In this document: piece by piece, positions 21,416 through 33,709 of the stretch | Layout of the letters: each line of letters opens with the position of its first letter | Position numbering within the stretch: the first letter of the stretch is position 1 | Source: Trichaptum fuscoviolaceum | Taxonomy: Eukaryota; Basidiomycota; Agaricomycetes; Hymenochaetales; Trichaptaceae | Length of the DNA stretch: 64,000 nucleotides | Direction of reading: 5' to 3' | Assembly: GCA_910574455.1 (NCBI GenBank) | Contig: CAJSYZ010000004.1 | Location: 124,001-188,000 of the forward strand | Made by a program: the position numbers and the translations under genes | Notes under the pieces: generated by a model | The model's input: only the letters and a program-made list of their open reading frames with translations | What the model was told of the DNA's origin: nothing | Databases searched by the model: none

Positions 21416-23740
21416 ATGTTACGTCATCAGCCTCGAATGGGTCATGGTCCGAGTCGTTGGCAGACCAACCTGAAAAGTCTTCCTTCGTTTGTCCACTCGA
21501 GAGTCGTGCATCATACCTCTAATCTGTGTCCTTCTAAATAGTATACCTAATACCTCTTCTATGGCTTCATCTCCGCTCAGTACCTAAGGACTGAAGATAC
21601 AAACACAATTAGCAATGTACGACATTCATGCCGCCGAAAACACGTTGAAGAAAGGATTCACTACGAAGGTCCTGCTTCAAAAATTTTGATTCCGTTTCCC
21701 TGGAGGAGCTATTCAAACTATCTGTGGTATTTATTTGCCTCAAATACTGTTAGGAAGCGCTTTGCTGCGTCATTTCCAATTCGAATGACCTGTGGATTAT
21801 TGATGGACTAGCTTCCTACCTGCAACTATTACATCCGGCTTTCACGCATCGCCCTCTTCGCTGCTCATTAACAGGTGTGGCTATCCGCAAAGGAAGCCAT
21901 CGCTTTGTAGGCTGAATGGACAGACATGAGTTCTTGGAAACAAGAATGTTTGTGACGACCGGATATGACTGAGAGTGCTTGGTGGATGATGGTATTGCAA
22001 AACAGACTGACGATGTCTTACTATGTAAGTCCAATCCTGCACCTTGGGCATTTTCAATGGCTAACCAATTCTCAAAGGTCTGTCTGACGTGGCAGAAGGT
22101 GCTTCTAAATGAATGCCTGTCTATCTTTCTTTGGTGTCCTATAAGTGGCCTCATTGCACCTTCCTCTGCCTGATCGTTGCCATCCGGACAGATCGTCCTC
22201 GTAACCCCGCTATTCATTCCTTTGCAACGATTTACGTCGGTCGTGGACTGCTGTTCTCGGTTTTCAGAAGTATCAGGAAATACACCATATGACGTTGGTG
22301 ATAGCTAGAATGGTGATCGGTACGAGAATTGATATGGAATCTGGGGCGGTGTGAGGGCGCTTGAGTGGATACAGTGAGTGAAACTCTGTCACTGACAATG
22401 ATATCTGTAGTCCACGCCATATGTCTGGCGAAGTGTGCGTCTCTTATTACTTTAACAAACTAATCTGACTTGGCTGACATTATTATACTGTAAGTGCGCA
22501 CCCCGGGAGGGTTATTATTAATGCTCATACGGCCAGAGGGGGCCCGAGGATTACCCAAATCACATTTGACTCCTTTCCGCTTGGACCAGAATCGAGAAAA
22601 CCTGTGTGCTTACCGCTGCCACAAAGTCTGTGAGAGCGGCCTGCCAGACATGTCCACGCTTCTCGAAAGCCTTATCCGTTCTCAGTGGTACTCCCGAATT
22701 ATCCTTGAGACATCGAGAATAAGTGGCAAGAGTATCTCTTGCTGATGATTTCGGGGACATGAAGTGACAATCACTGTAAGTGGGTGGATGGCGGAGGCTT
22801 AGGTGAGCTCATTCACTTAAGTGATACGTATAAAAAAGTAATTTACAGATTCATGACGTGCCTTCATAGTCGTCTAGATTTCCAAGCCGGAAATGCCTAC
22901 GAGGGAAATGGCCTCGAGCGTGAGTCTCTGGCGGAGGTGGGCCAGGCATGAAGCTCACCGAGGACTACATGGTTGCCGTAACTGGCGGAGGAGTAAACGT
23001 CACAATCAATGAGCAAGCTTTGTAGGTGAGAATCTGGACGAAATCAAGCCTCGCGCATTTCAAGTTGAGTCCGGAGGGGTGAACGCTTGCTGGCCTCCCG
23101 GACATACCACTTTCCCTGGGCCCGAGAACGATGTCAGGCGAGTATTGGGCGCTCCAGACGGGTGACGTCATGGACGCTCGGGCGACGGACTTAGACCTTG
23201 AACATACTTCACCTTCCGTTCAGCCACAAAGTGAACATCAAGCACGATATGCTAGACCGCGCACACTTTACCGGGCCCGCGCGACAATAGCAACTTCCTC
23301 AGCTCACGTTCAGTCAGAAACTGTACGCTATATGTAATAGCGCATGAGCAACATCAACTTGACTGCATGGGGATTTGGCTGGATTACAATGGAGTGGGAA
23401 GCGAGCGCTATTGCGGTCTTACTATACGGAGTGCGATGGCGACTCGCATTGGCAAACACACACTTTATAACGGGTGAGCAAGAGAAACCCTGGATTAGGG
23501 TGGCGACGCGTCTGTGAGTATTGGCGAGCGAAGTGTGTAAATATTGACGGTGGCATAGTACGTATTGACGGCGGCGAGTGCTCAAGAGTGAGTGGTGCTT
23601 TCTTACTGTCTAGCCTCAGGGTTGACGCTCGCAAGATTAAGTGAAGATCTAGCCACTGTCCACGCAAATCTATATATCAGGATTATCGGCGTGGCCGAAG
23701 ATTTGCGACGCGTTGGTCAACATATTTCTAAAGTTGCTTT
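21416..23740. other. No recognisable gene
   Basis: Several open frames of 60-130 codons occur, for example minus 21816-22217 and minus 22560-22760 (AFEKRGHVWQAALTDFVAAV). The second reads like real protein, but I do not recognise a family and no exon chain could be built. Treat as degenerate or intergenic. Confidence 0.4.
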
Positions 23741-23747
23741 CCATTTA

Positions 23748-23890
23748 TACGATACTGGTGAAGCCAAGTGACGTTAGATTGTGGTAGCCTCCGACAGCGA
23801 TTGTACAAGTTCTCCATTATGAGACTGGTGAAGCTAAGTGACGTTATCTTGTGGTAGTACCCGATGACGATCTTACAAGTCCTCTGATCG
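23748..23890. repeat. Tandem pair of about 72-bp units
   Basis: Two adjacent units begin ACTGGTGAAGCCAAGTGACG and ACTGGTGAAGCTAAGTGACG and both run through TTGTGGTAG...GACGAT/GCGATTGTACAAGT. No coding meaning seen. Confidence 0.75.
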
Positions 23891-23939
23891 AGGGGATGCG
23901 TCCAGATCCTCCTGTACGTCCGAAGTTTGTTAGCGTAGG

Positions 23940-24835
23940 ATCCGCAACTCAACGGGCCGGGATCTGATCGACGACTCGGATGACAAATGCCGGAACTCCA
24001 ATCACCTCTCCTGCAGTCTGAAAGCGAAGTGAGCAAGTTGTCAAGTTTGCTGCTGCACAGAAGTTGATTTTACTCTTTGATTGGCCTCCGCACATCCATG
24101 CAGTATAAGTTCACGCTTCTAGTTTATGCTGTTAAAGCAGTGCTGCCTCACTGCTACAGCCCGAGAGCATAATACTTTTGCATGGACGCGGTAAAATTGA
24201 ATCAAAATCCGCCCTCAACATCCGCCACACCGGTGAGTACCTCGAACCCTCTTGGCCGCTGTCTATTCAGCTAAACCTCGCGCTGGTCAAATTTCGAAAT
24301 TTACGTCATGATATTCTCATGACATTTCAATCTAATTCTGACCCCGTGTTTCTGCACATCCTGGTCATAAATCGGGTTCTTATGGTTCACGAAGATATTA
24401 AAAAGATGTCACGGCATAATTTTTAGACGCAGATCGTGATTGTACATCATTTTGTGCCTTACAGTCAGACCTTGGCTTATCTTCTCTGCTAGACAGTTTT
24501 CCGAAGTCTCAAATATGTATTGTATTGGCCTACCCTAACAATTTATGCAAAGAACCTTGGACTAAGGGTACCTTCATAGTGGATGGTGTTGAGCTTCCAT
24601 TAACCTTACCAAAATCGACAATAGCAGATGGATACGTGTAACTACACATTTAGTTAGTGGAAGCATAGAACATTCCCGTGCGAATGTCGGTACAGTATAC
24701 AGTAATCCGAAACCAAGTCATCAACCATAAAATCGTCATCATGGAATCAGACACGATGATTCAACGCAGCAGGTGTAAGGTTTTACAGATCACAAAACCT
24801 ACATTGCTTCGAAAGGAGTCGTACGTGTATGCTAC
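23940..24835. repeat. Left member of a diverged segmental duplication (3' flank)
   Basis: This stretch is recognisably similar to 30700-31455 (GGGATCTGATCGAC, GATTGGCCTCCGCA, AAGTTCACGCTTCT, AGTGGATGGTGTTGAGCTTC). It lies downstream of membrane protein copy A, as its partner lies downstream of copy B. No gene seen. Confidence 0.6.
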
Positions 24836-26707
24836 TTAAATGTGAGGAACAAAATCGACCCAGTCGACGGTATCAAGTGCAGAATGTGGGAGAGAACGAA
24901 GAGAAGTTATAGCAAGAACAAGAAGAGTGATACGGGATACTGGGTAGATGAAGCAAGCCAAACCGCACATTATGGTGTGAATAATACCCAAAACCTCTAA
25001 AATATTTTTCCAAAATCGGTTCGGGTCATCTGGTAAGAAATGAACAAAGATAACGGTTTGAAATGTCACAGCACAAGATACAACTATTCCCAAAGACGCA
25101 GTTCTCCACAAGATCTGCTCAGCGTGCGATGGGAAGATGAAATGCCACGCAAGGCAGTGGACTGCGCCAAACAGTGCGCCTGCGATAGAGGAAGTGCTGA
25201 GTAGCGGCTTGGTATCTGCATCCTCGCTGTAGAATATCTTTGTAAATGTTTCCAACTTTGCTGAAGTATCGTATGTAGTAAAGAAAGAAAGAGTTCCAGT
25301 GCTTGGATCAGAGTCTACGATTACTTTTATTGGAATGAATAGCATTAGATCGACCAAATAGACCAGGGTGTAAAAAGGGAGCAAAGCAAATCCCAATGTT
25401 GATTTTACACCATCAATGAGAGTGGGGACAATTGACTATATCACGAAGTTAAAGCTTGAGTAGAATAGCTATGATTGTGATGCTTACTTTCTTACGGGCA
25501 TGATTCCTGTTTGGAGCTGGACTCGTGGTTTGCGCGTCCTTTGAGATCTCCGAATTAATATGCTCCTGACCTTCGTTTGAATTGACACGTCTGTCATTGA
25601 GGCCTTTTCTCATATTACATTTCTGTCTCTCATCTGTACCAGCCTCGCCGATTTGTGCAAAGTATCGACGCATCTGAGAGAAAGAGCGGCTGATACTGTG
25701 AGGGACGGCCTTGAGATACTTGAAGAAACTTGATAGTGCATTATTGACGTTTATTGGGAGCGAAGAGAAGGTCTTGGCGATTTCACCGAATAGCAAACCG
25801 ATTGTCGTGGTCACCGACATCCAGAGATGTTCTCGAATATCAAATTCCTCATCCGAGAAACTCCACTTCGCGTCCTCGGCCTTTTCCGCCAGCAGCTCCT
25901 CCACACCCTTGGTCCGAATCACCACCGGGAAACGCACGTCGCGAGGCTTGCTCCACCAGAAGACATACATGATGCTGTTCAGCCCAGCGAGAGCGGCCGT
26001 GGTGAGTTCGAGCTCGGTGATCGCCAAGCCCTGCACTGCGCGTGTGATGATTTGGACGATGAACCACGTGAGCTGTAAGAGGGCGATGCCTTTGGATAGC
26101 GCGTCGCCTTTGCTCTTGTCGTTGATCTCGTCCTCGGTGATAGTCGGAAATCTTATGCGGCCAGAACGCAGACAGTGTTCGAATTCATTGAAATGCAAGA
26201 CGTATCCTTCACGATCGTCATCCGATTGAAGCTTGAAACCGCCCATTTGCAGAAAATGGCCATGCGTCGTCGTCCAACCTGAATAAAATTCTAAGTTTAT
26301 GACGAAGCTCTCTAAGTGCACTACGTACCTGACTCTGGGCGAGCTGTGTTGATGGCCTCTCTGATCATCACTGCGCCCCTCCACTGCTTGAATGCCCACA
26401 TAATCATGAACTCCGGCGCGAGGATTGAGAAGAACATGAGAAAGATGCGTCGCCGAAGCAACGTCCACTTTCCCTCTCCTTCGAAAGGCACATTCGGATG
26501 CACCGATACCCAGGTGCATGCGAAAGTCGTAGCGAGACAGGACCACAAAATTTCGAGGACCGTGCGGCTGTGACATCCATCGGAAGGGTTATCACGAGCG
26601 AAGATAGGCGGATCGAACGAGGCGGATACCGGGGATGGCGCGGGAAGTGGTATAGCCTGGGTTCCATAGCGTTTGAGAAGGAACGCGACGGCAATGAGTA
26701 AGAGCAT
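24836..26707 (-). CDS. Fungal multi-pass membrane protein, copy A
   Basis: Exons 26707-26329, 26278-25488 and 25435-24836 (GT-AG introns of 50 and 52 bp) total 1770 nt, giving 589 aa in frame. Conserved-looking blocks: DGCHSRTVLEILWSCLATTF, ACTWVSVHPNVPFEGEGKWT, LAPEFMIMWAFKQW, HFLQMGGFKL, GIALLQLTWFIVQIITRAVQ, LNSIMYVFWWSKPRDVRFPV, LFGAVHCLAWHFIFP and a C-terminal WVDFVPHI. Six or more hydrophobic segments are visible. This is a family common in basidiomycetes and ascomycetes with no function known to me. The frame stays open and hydrophobic upstream of ATG 26707 (to about 26905) but without an ATG, so an additional 5' exon is possible. Paralogue: copy B at 31456-33574. Confidence 0.75.
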
Positions 26708-27556
26708 AGCGAGGACACGGAGGTTGAGCAGGCAGAAGCCGGTGGGTACAAAAACAACTGGGAGTAGGACAAGAAAGCCCCTTAAATAACAGATATGTAG
26801 CGGCGGCCAAGCGTTAGACGCATTGTGAGTGCACGGGTCGGGTGCGGATAGAATGTTGCAAAGAAGAGGCTTGGAATCCCTAAACGTGTTTCTCGTTCGG
26901 CAGATTTATTAGAAGATGATTCGGCGTCTATCTATCTGTGGATGGAAGGACGAAGAGTTGATGGACGGTCATTGATTGATGAACACACGCGATTGCTCTT
27001 CCGATTTAATGAGTAAAATTAAGCCTACGATAGCAACCATATCACAGAAGGCCTGAAGGTGAAAGAGCCGAGAGTGGCACGGCCAGCCCATTATTTATGA
27101 GGGAGCGATGCGCGAAGAGCGATAATGAGGATTAGTCCAGAGGTGATGTGTAACGGTCAAGGATCAATCCAACCGTAGCAAATAGGTTTATTACAGTTTC
27201 ATGACAGACACAGGTGTATGTTGGCGAAAGCAAGACGAACAGTGGCAGTGGCAGTGCAGTGATCAAACTCCGACTCTGTCAATACGATGACGTACTACTA
27301 GTAACGACACTTCAACTTAACACTGCAACATTGCAACTCTGGCATCAAAACGACTAGTCAGTGGTCGGCATGGCTAAACATCGTAAAGGAAGGCTGTGAT
27401 TCTACATTCCATGGATATATAATGTGAGTTTGGCCACTTACAGTCGAATGGCACTCACAGTCAATCGTAGGCAACTCAAGCACACACGGACGTTATTTTT
27501 ACTGACGGCCATGGATAAGGGACCTCGAGATGCGATAACGCCTGAAGGATACCCAA
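26708..27556. other. Intergenic, with possible 5' exon of copy A
   Basis: The reverse strand at about 26708-26905 stays open in frame with copy A and encodes a hydrophobic stretch (GFLVLLPVVFVPTGFCLLN). The remainder up to 27556 holds short GGCAGT repeats (27240-27260) and no recognised gene. Confidence 0.4.
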
Positions 27557-29846
27557 ATGTCGCTCAGAGAACACAAGTTACTTGTTGCCAACCGTGGAGA
27601 GATAGCTGTTCGCATTCTTCGCACTGCTCGTCGTCTAGGCCTACGCACGGTTTCGGTATACACCCAAGTAGACGCAACAGCGCCACACGTTGTTCTTGCA
27701 GATGAATCAGTACCTTTACTCCCTAACATCACCGAACCTACAGCGAATGCGAAAGGTTATACCGACATTGACGAAGTCTTGCGCGTGTGCAATGAGCGAG
27801 ATGTCACGCTCGTCCATCCGGGGTATGGCTTCCTTTCAGAGAACGCTGAGTTTGCGCGAAGGTTGGAGGAGGCAGGTGTGAAGTTATTGGGACCAAGCGT
27901 ACAGGTGATTGAGGATATGGGCTTGAAGCACCGTGCGCGAGAGCTTGCAGCGAAGGCGGACGTACCTATCGTTCCAGGTTCTGATCCCAGTCGACTTGTC
28001 GAATGCGTGGAGGAGGCAGTTGCGGTGGCTGAGAGGATTGGGTACCCGGTGATGCTGAAGGCGACTGCTGGTGGAGGTGGAATGGGCTTGGTTATCTGCA
28101 AAGATGAGGTGGAGTTGAAGGCGAGGTTTGAGTCAACCCAGCAGCGGGCAAAGGTGAGTGCACTATAGTCATCTCACCTCACCCATCTAAGACACCACGG
28201 AAGGCGATTTTTAACAATGCAGGCGTGTTCATCGAGAAGTACTTCGCCTCGTCGAGGCACATTGAGGTGCAGGTACGTACGCTTGCGAATAATTTTTCGT
28301 ATACCCATTTCTCATAGACACACCTTTCAGATATTTGGCAATGGTCAAGGTCATGTTGTGCATATGGGCGAGCGCGAATGTAGTATCCAGAGGCGGCACC
28401 AGAAGATCATCGAAGAGACGCCAAGCCCTTATCTGCAACGATATCCCGGTATGGTCACCTTCACAACGTCTGTTCCGTGAAATTGAATGGGTTACAACAG
28501 AGCTCAGAGAAAAGATTTGTGATGCGGCTGTCCGTCTGGGGAAGCTTATTAACTACAAATCTGCTGGTTTGTCTCAGTCTCCTCTTCCATGTCTTCATGG
28601 GCTCACCGGCTGGATTAGGGACGGTCGAATTCCTTGTTGACGATAAGACAGGAAACTTCTACTTTCTCGACATGAATACGCGTATTCAGGTATTTTACAC
28701 TCCTTCTCGTCAGTTGAGCCCAAATCTAACATTCTCCATTCAAGGTCGAACATACGATAACAGAATCAATCCACCCCGGGTTGGACCTCGTGGAACTGAT
28801 GATTCGCCAGGGCATCGCAGAGATTAATGGTGCCCGCGGCGACAGTTCGGGAGGGTTATCTGCGTCTTTGCTCAGCGATTATCAAACTCAATTTGCACAA
28901 CCCTCGCGTCTGCATGCAATCGAAGCGCGTGTCTATTGCGAGAATCCCGCAGCGAGGTTTCAACCTACTCTGGGCTTGCTTCAATTCGTACAGTTTCCGG
29001 AAGAGAGGAAAGGTCTAAGAATTGATACATGGGTACGTATGCTTAGCTTCTTCTTTTCGAATGATATTCACTGATCAATGAATGAAGGTCTCGACGGGAA
29101 CGAGCATCTCACCATTCTACGACCCTCTTCTGGCTAAAGTGATTGTCAGCGCACCCACGAGAGAAGAAGCAATCAACGAGCTCGTCCAGCTCTTCTCATC
29201 TCCAACTTCGGATAACGTGGACGAGAAGATCGTCATCCAAGGCCCGCCGAATAACTTGCAATTCTTACTCCAAGTCTGTCTTGAGGATGCGTTCAGGGAG
29301 GGACAGGCGACGACTGAGTGGGTGGATAGTGGAGGTGTCTCTTTTGTCCCTAGGTCAGTACCCATCAGCCACGACTAGCGGATTGAGACTGATATATACG
29401 TGAATGAAGTGCCTTCACGGTCCTCACTCCCGGGATCAACACGACTGTTCAGTCTCTTCCCTTGAGGCTGACAGGACTAGGCATTCCACCCAGCGGCCCC
29501 ATGGATCCTTTGGCTTTCCAGGCGGGGAACGTCATCGTAGGCAATGATCTGGAGTGTGAGGGACTGGAGGTCGTCGTGCCTCCTCGCGGAGGCGGAGCTG
29601 GGCTGAAGTTTTCGGTTCTTTTTCACGTGGACTGTGTGGTCGCTGTGACTGGCGCACCTGCGAGTGTCACGATTGATGGACGGGAGGCGGGGATGTGGGC
29701 GTCGTTGGCTATTGCTGCGGGTGAGAAGCTCTTCATTGGTGGGCCGCGCGGCAGCGAAGACGAGTCGGGAGGGTTAAGAGCTTATCTCCCCATCCTTGGT
29801 GGTCTCCCGGGCATACCGCTGTACGTGGGCTCGAAATCGACGTAGG
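27557..29846 (+). pseudogene. Urea-carboxylase-type biotin-dependent carboxylase, 3' truncated
   Basis: Starts at ATG 27557 (MSLREHKLLVANRGEIAVRI). The biotin carboxylase domain follows over several short introns: [89 protein letters not shown]. Then come STGTSISPFYDPLLAKVIV and IQGPPNNLQFLL, features of urea carboxylase and urea amidolyase. A KipA-like carboxyltransferase domain starts at VLTPGINTTVQSLP, GLGIPPSGPMDPLAFQAGN, and breaks at LYVGSKST followed by TAG (about 29844). The rest of the carboxyltransferase and the biotin carrier with its lysine are absent, so the protein could not carry biotin. The gene lies between the two membrane-protein paralogues. Confidence 0.78.
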
Positions 29847-31455
29847 GCGACCGGGCACTTCAGGGGTTGCGTCATCGCAATTCGGAGACATTGACGTGCT
29901 TCGACACATTGGACCGCAGACGTATTGCCGATGTTGCAGTACGATGTTACCTTCGTCTCTGCGTAGTAAATCTAGTAGTCCCGTGGGGCGTGTCGAATAG
30001 GACGGGTGCTTGGCTAGAGGACAATGGCGTCGAGGACGAGTGTGGCGGAGAGCCGGTGCCATTATCCTAGACCTTCGAGACGGGTGTGGATGGCAGCTCG
30101 CATCCATCCAAATACTTGATAAATGATAAGCGAGCTGGATGGTGACATAATGATATACAGGCATCAGAGCTGGTGACTGCTGGTCAGTCAGTGGCACTTT
30201 CGCCTTGAAAGTCATCTAGACTGACGTCCACCGAACTGCAGGTGGACATCTGACCATCTCCGATTTGCGAGCACAGGCCTTCCATTTTAAATAACGAGTG
30301 CACGAGAGGAAATCAGAATTTGAGTGGCGACGTATTATGATATAGAAGAACGAGGGTCAAGCATAGACGTATACTTGTACGCATCGTCGGTGGCGCCCGC
30401 TGAGCAGTGAGCGGTGCCTTCTTATTGTAAACCATTGAGACTGACGTCCCAAAGTTCTAGGTGGAGATCTGGTCAAGTCCGATTTGCTGATTTTGCTCCG
30501 TTCACAAGGACAGTGTACGTGATGGGCGGAGGTCTCTCATCAGGTTCTCGGCGCCAGGATTTCGCTAGGCCAAAACTGATCCAATATGGTACCTAATGTG
30601 TACGGAACCGCCGTCCGGCCGGTGAGAAATAATCTATAATTGCCTCCTCTGCGCTTGCGATCGGTGAATGACCACTGGCTTGTTCCCTGGTTGTCTGTAT
30701 CAGCACCTCGCCGGGACGGGATCTAATCGACTCTATTAAAAATAAGCGGAGCTTAATCATCCCTTTGCAGTATGAAGGATAAGTGAGCATGTCATCATGC
30801 CTAATGATGTACAGAATAGAGTGTTGTTCTTCGATTGACCCTCCGCATATCCGGGGTTTGACGTTCACACTTCTCGTTTATAGCTGATCACGCGGTGCTT
30901 CCACTCTTCTGGAGCCCAAGAGACTACAGTAATAGCATGACCATCCGTTCTCGATGTAAGACCACTGTGTCAGAAGTGTCCTCCAAAATCTGTAGGCCGT
31001 TAAAATACCTTGAACCCGCCTGCCGCATTCTATTCCGATGTTTAATTCTTAGATGCAAGTCTTGATTGTACAGGTAATTTTTTTGTACCTTGCTATTGCA
31101 CCTTCTCCTGTCTTCATCTAATAGGCCTTTCCAAAGTCGCAGTTAAGAATCTTACTCTATCAATACATTTAGATGGCCTCGGACTGAGGGTTTTTTCATA
31201 GTGAACGGCGTTCAACTTCACCTCCACTAACCTTACCAAGATTAATACTTGCAAATGAATGTGTGTAAGTAGTTCGCAAAAGAGTAGATTTGACCTCTGT
31301 GAATGTATGTACAGCATGCAATAATCCAAAGCCTTGTCATCAATCAAACAGATCACCATCAAGGTATCAGGCGTGGAAATTAATGCAGAAGGCGTCAGGT
31401 TGTATAAATTACAAGATATACATTGCTTGCAGACGGAGGTGTATATGCATGCTAC
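29847..31455. other. Degenerate 3' flank and duplicated intergenic sequence
   Basis: 29847-30070 keeps open frames without recognisable homology, probably decayed carboxylase 3' sequence. 30400-31455 is similar to 23940-24835 (the duplicated flank). No gene recognised. Confidence 0.5.
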
Positions 31456-33574
31456 TTAAATATGAGGAACAAACTCGACCCATTCGACGGTATCAAATGC
31501 GGAAGATGGAAGCGAACGAAGAGAAGTTATAGCAAGAACGAGAAGGGTGATACGGGCCACTGGGTAGACGAAGGAAGCCAAACCACACGATAGCCAGCCT
31601 AATATCCCCAAAAGGCCAGTAACCCATTCCCAAAATCCTTCCGGATTAACATCCCATTGATCCCAGAAGAGAACGGTTTGAAATGTCACCGCACAAGATC
31701 CAACTATTCCCAAAGACGCAGTTCTCCACAAGATCCGCTCAGCGTCCGACGGAAAGCTGAAATGCCACGCGAGGCAGTGGGCTGCTCCAAACAGTGCGCC
31801 TGCGATAGATGAAGTACCGAATAGTGGCCTGACACCTGCATCCTCGCTGTAGAACATCATTGAGAACGTCTCGTCCTCTGCATCAACATTGAAACCGCCA
31901 ACTCCACTGAAGAGATCCTGAGAGAAAGAACCATCGGCATCATATTTGAAGATTTTTTCTATCGGAATGAACAACACTACATCAATGATGTAGATCAAAC
32001 AGATCAATGGGACGAAAGCGGCTTTCATTGTGGATTTAGCACCGTGGGCCAACATTAAGGCATATCTCTAGATCAAAGAAATTTGATTTAGACCCTTATG
32101 ATTTGGAAAGAAAATCGGCATGACTACGTTTGAGCGATTCTCGACTTTGCGCGGAGGCTCATCATCCCCGCGAGAAGCATATCGCCTTCATTTTCTCTCG
32201 TCGTTGGCTTCCTGGTCCTCAACGGCAAACTTCTTACTTGATAGAAGAAAACGGTGAATCGACGAGGAAATGTCTTGGCTGTTTCGACAGATTTCAAGAG
32301 AATAGAAATGAGTTGAAATGGCAAGGAAACCACGAAATAGCCCGGTCCGGCAAAGAGCACCTTGATTCACAGAGCCAAAGACGACCAGACATGCTCTCGA
32401 ATGTCAAATTCCTGATCCGAGAAACTCCACTTAACGTCCCCGGGGAGTCTCTTTGCCAGTAGCTCCTCCACGCCCTTGGTCCGAATGACCACCGGGAAAC
32501 GCACGTCGCGAGGTTTGCTCCACCAGAAGACGTACATGACGCTGTTCAGTCCAGCGAGAGCGGCCGTGGTGAGTTCGAGCTCGGAAATCGCTAAGCCCTG
32601 CACTGCACGTGTGATGATTTGGACGATGAACCAGGTGAGCTGTAAGAGAGCAATCCCCTTCGACAGCGCGTCACCTTTGCTTCGATCGTTGATCTCGTCC
32701 TCGGTGATGGTCGGAAGATGGATTAGGTTCTCAGCTAGAAGCTGTTTGAGATCAAAACTGGAAAGGGCTCCCTCCCAGATGAGGTCGGAGGAGTCTAAGG
32801 GTTCCGAATTTTCTAAAGAAAGTTTGTTCGTCCAAGACCCAGCTTGAGTTTCGTGTCTGTAATGAACACGCCGATGGATGAGATTTCTGGTGCGTAGGTA
32901 GGTAGGGCGAAGTCGGTCCCATTCCTTCATACTGAGCTTGTTGAACAGCTCAGTTTCCGTATCACTTAGCTCAAGAACGGCGCTGGGGTCTGTGTCGAGA
33001 GGCGAGTCAGGAGACAGCGCGGTGAGAAACTCGGCTCTGCAGAACCTGCAGTCTTTTGATCCGTTCAAACGGAAGTTCTCGATTGCAGTACTTTGCAGTC
33101 TGAAGCCACCCATCTGCAGAAAATGACCGGGTGTAGTGGTCCATGGTCTATCTGCGACCATCAATATGATGCCACTAATGAGTAGTTTTACCACATACCT
33201 GATCCTGGAAACGCGTCATTTACAGCCTCTCTAATCATCACAGCCCCTCTCCACTGTTTGAATGCCCACATAATCATGAACTCCGGTGCGAGGATCGAGA
33301 AGAACATGAGGAAGATGCGTCGCCGAAGGAGTGTCCACTGTCCCTCTCCTTTGAATGGCGCGTTTGGATGTACCGACACCCATGTGCACGCGAATGTCGT
33401 AGCAAGGCAGCTCCATAGGATATCGACGACAGTCCGGCTATGACATCCGTCGGATGGGTTATCGCGAGCGAAGATAGGCGCCTCGAATGTGGAGGTCGTA
33501 GTAGGCGCTGGAAGTGGTATGGCCTGGGTTCCGTAGCGTTTGAGAAGGAAGGCGGCCGTGATGAGGAGGAGCAT
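31456..33574 (-). pseudogene. Fungal multi-pass membrane protein, copy B, with in-frame stop
   Basis: Paralogue of copy A. Exon 1 ends at 33199, exon 2 starts at 33151, and the last exon is 32055-31456 ending WVEFVPHI. It shares the DGCHSRTVVDILWSCLATTF, QLTWFIVQIITRAVQ, YVFWWSKPRDVRFPV and ALFGAAHCLAWHFSFP blocks. Exon 2 has an additional stretch of roughly 80 residues (SPDSPLDTDPSAVLELSDTE) absent from copy A. A TGA at 32367-32369 (after REHVWSSLAL) interrupts the region where copy A reads on, and no intron removing it was found. The reading frame continues after it to a second stop at 32124. It is probably a recent pseudogene, unless splicing differs. Confidence 0.65.
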
Positions 33575-33709
33575 GACGGACAGCAACTGGGTGAGTAGAT
33601 GGAGGAGGGTGGACAGAAGAATCGCTGGGTAGAGGTTCCCATCGCGCCATATATAGGAGGTGAGCGAGGCGCCTATCGTGTGTATGGGCTGCAGTGCACT
33701 TCAAGAGGT

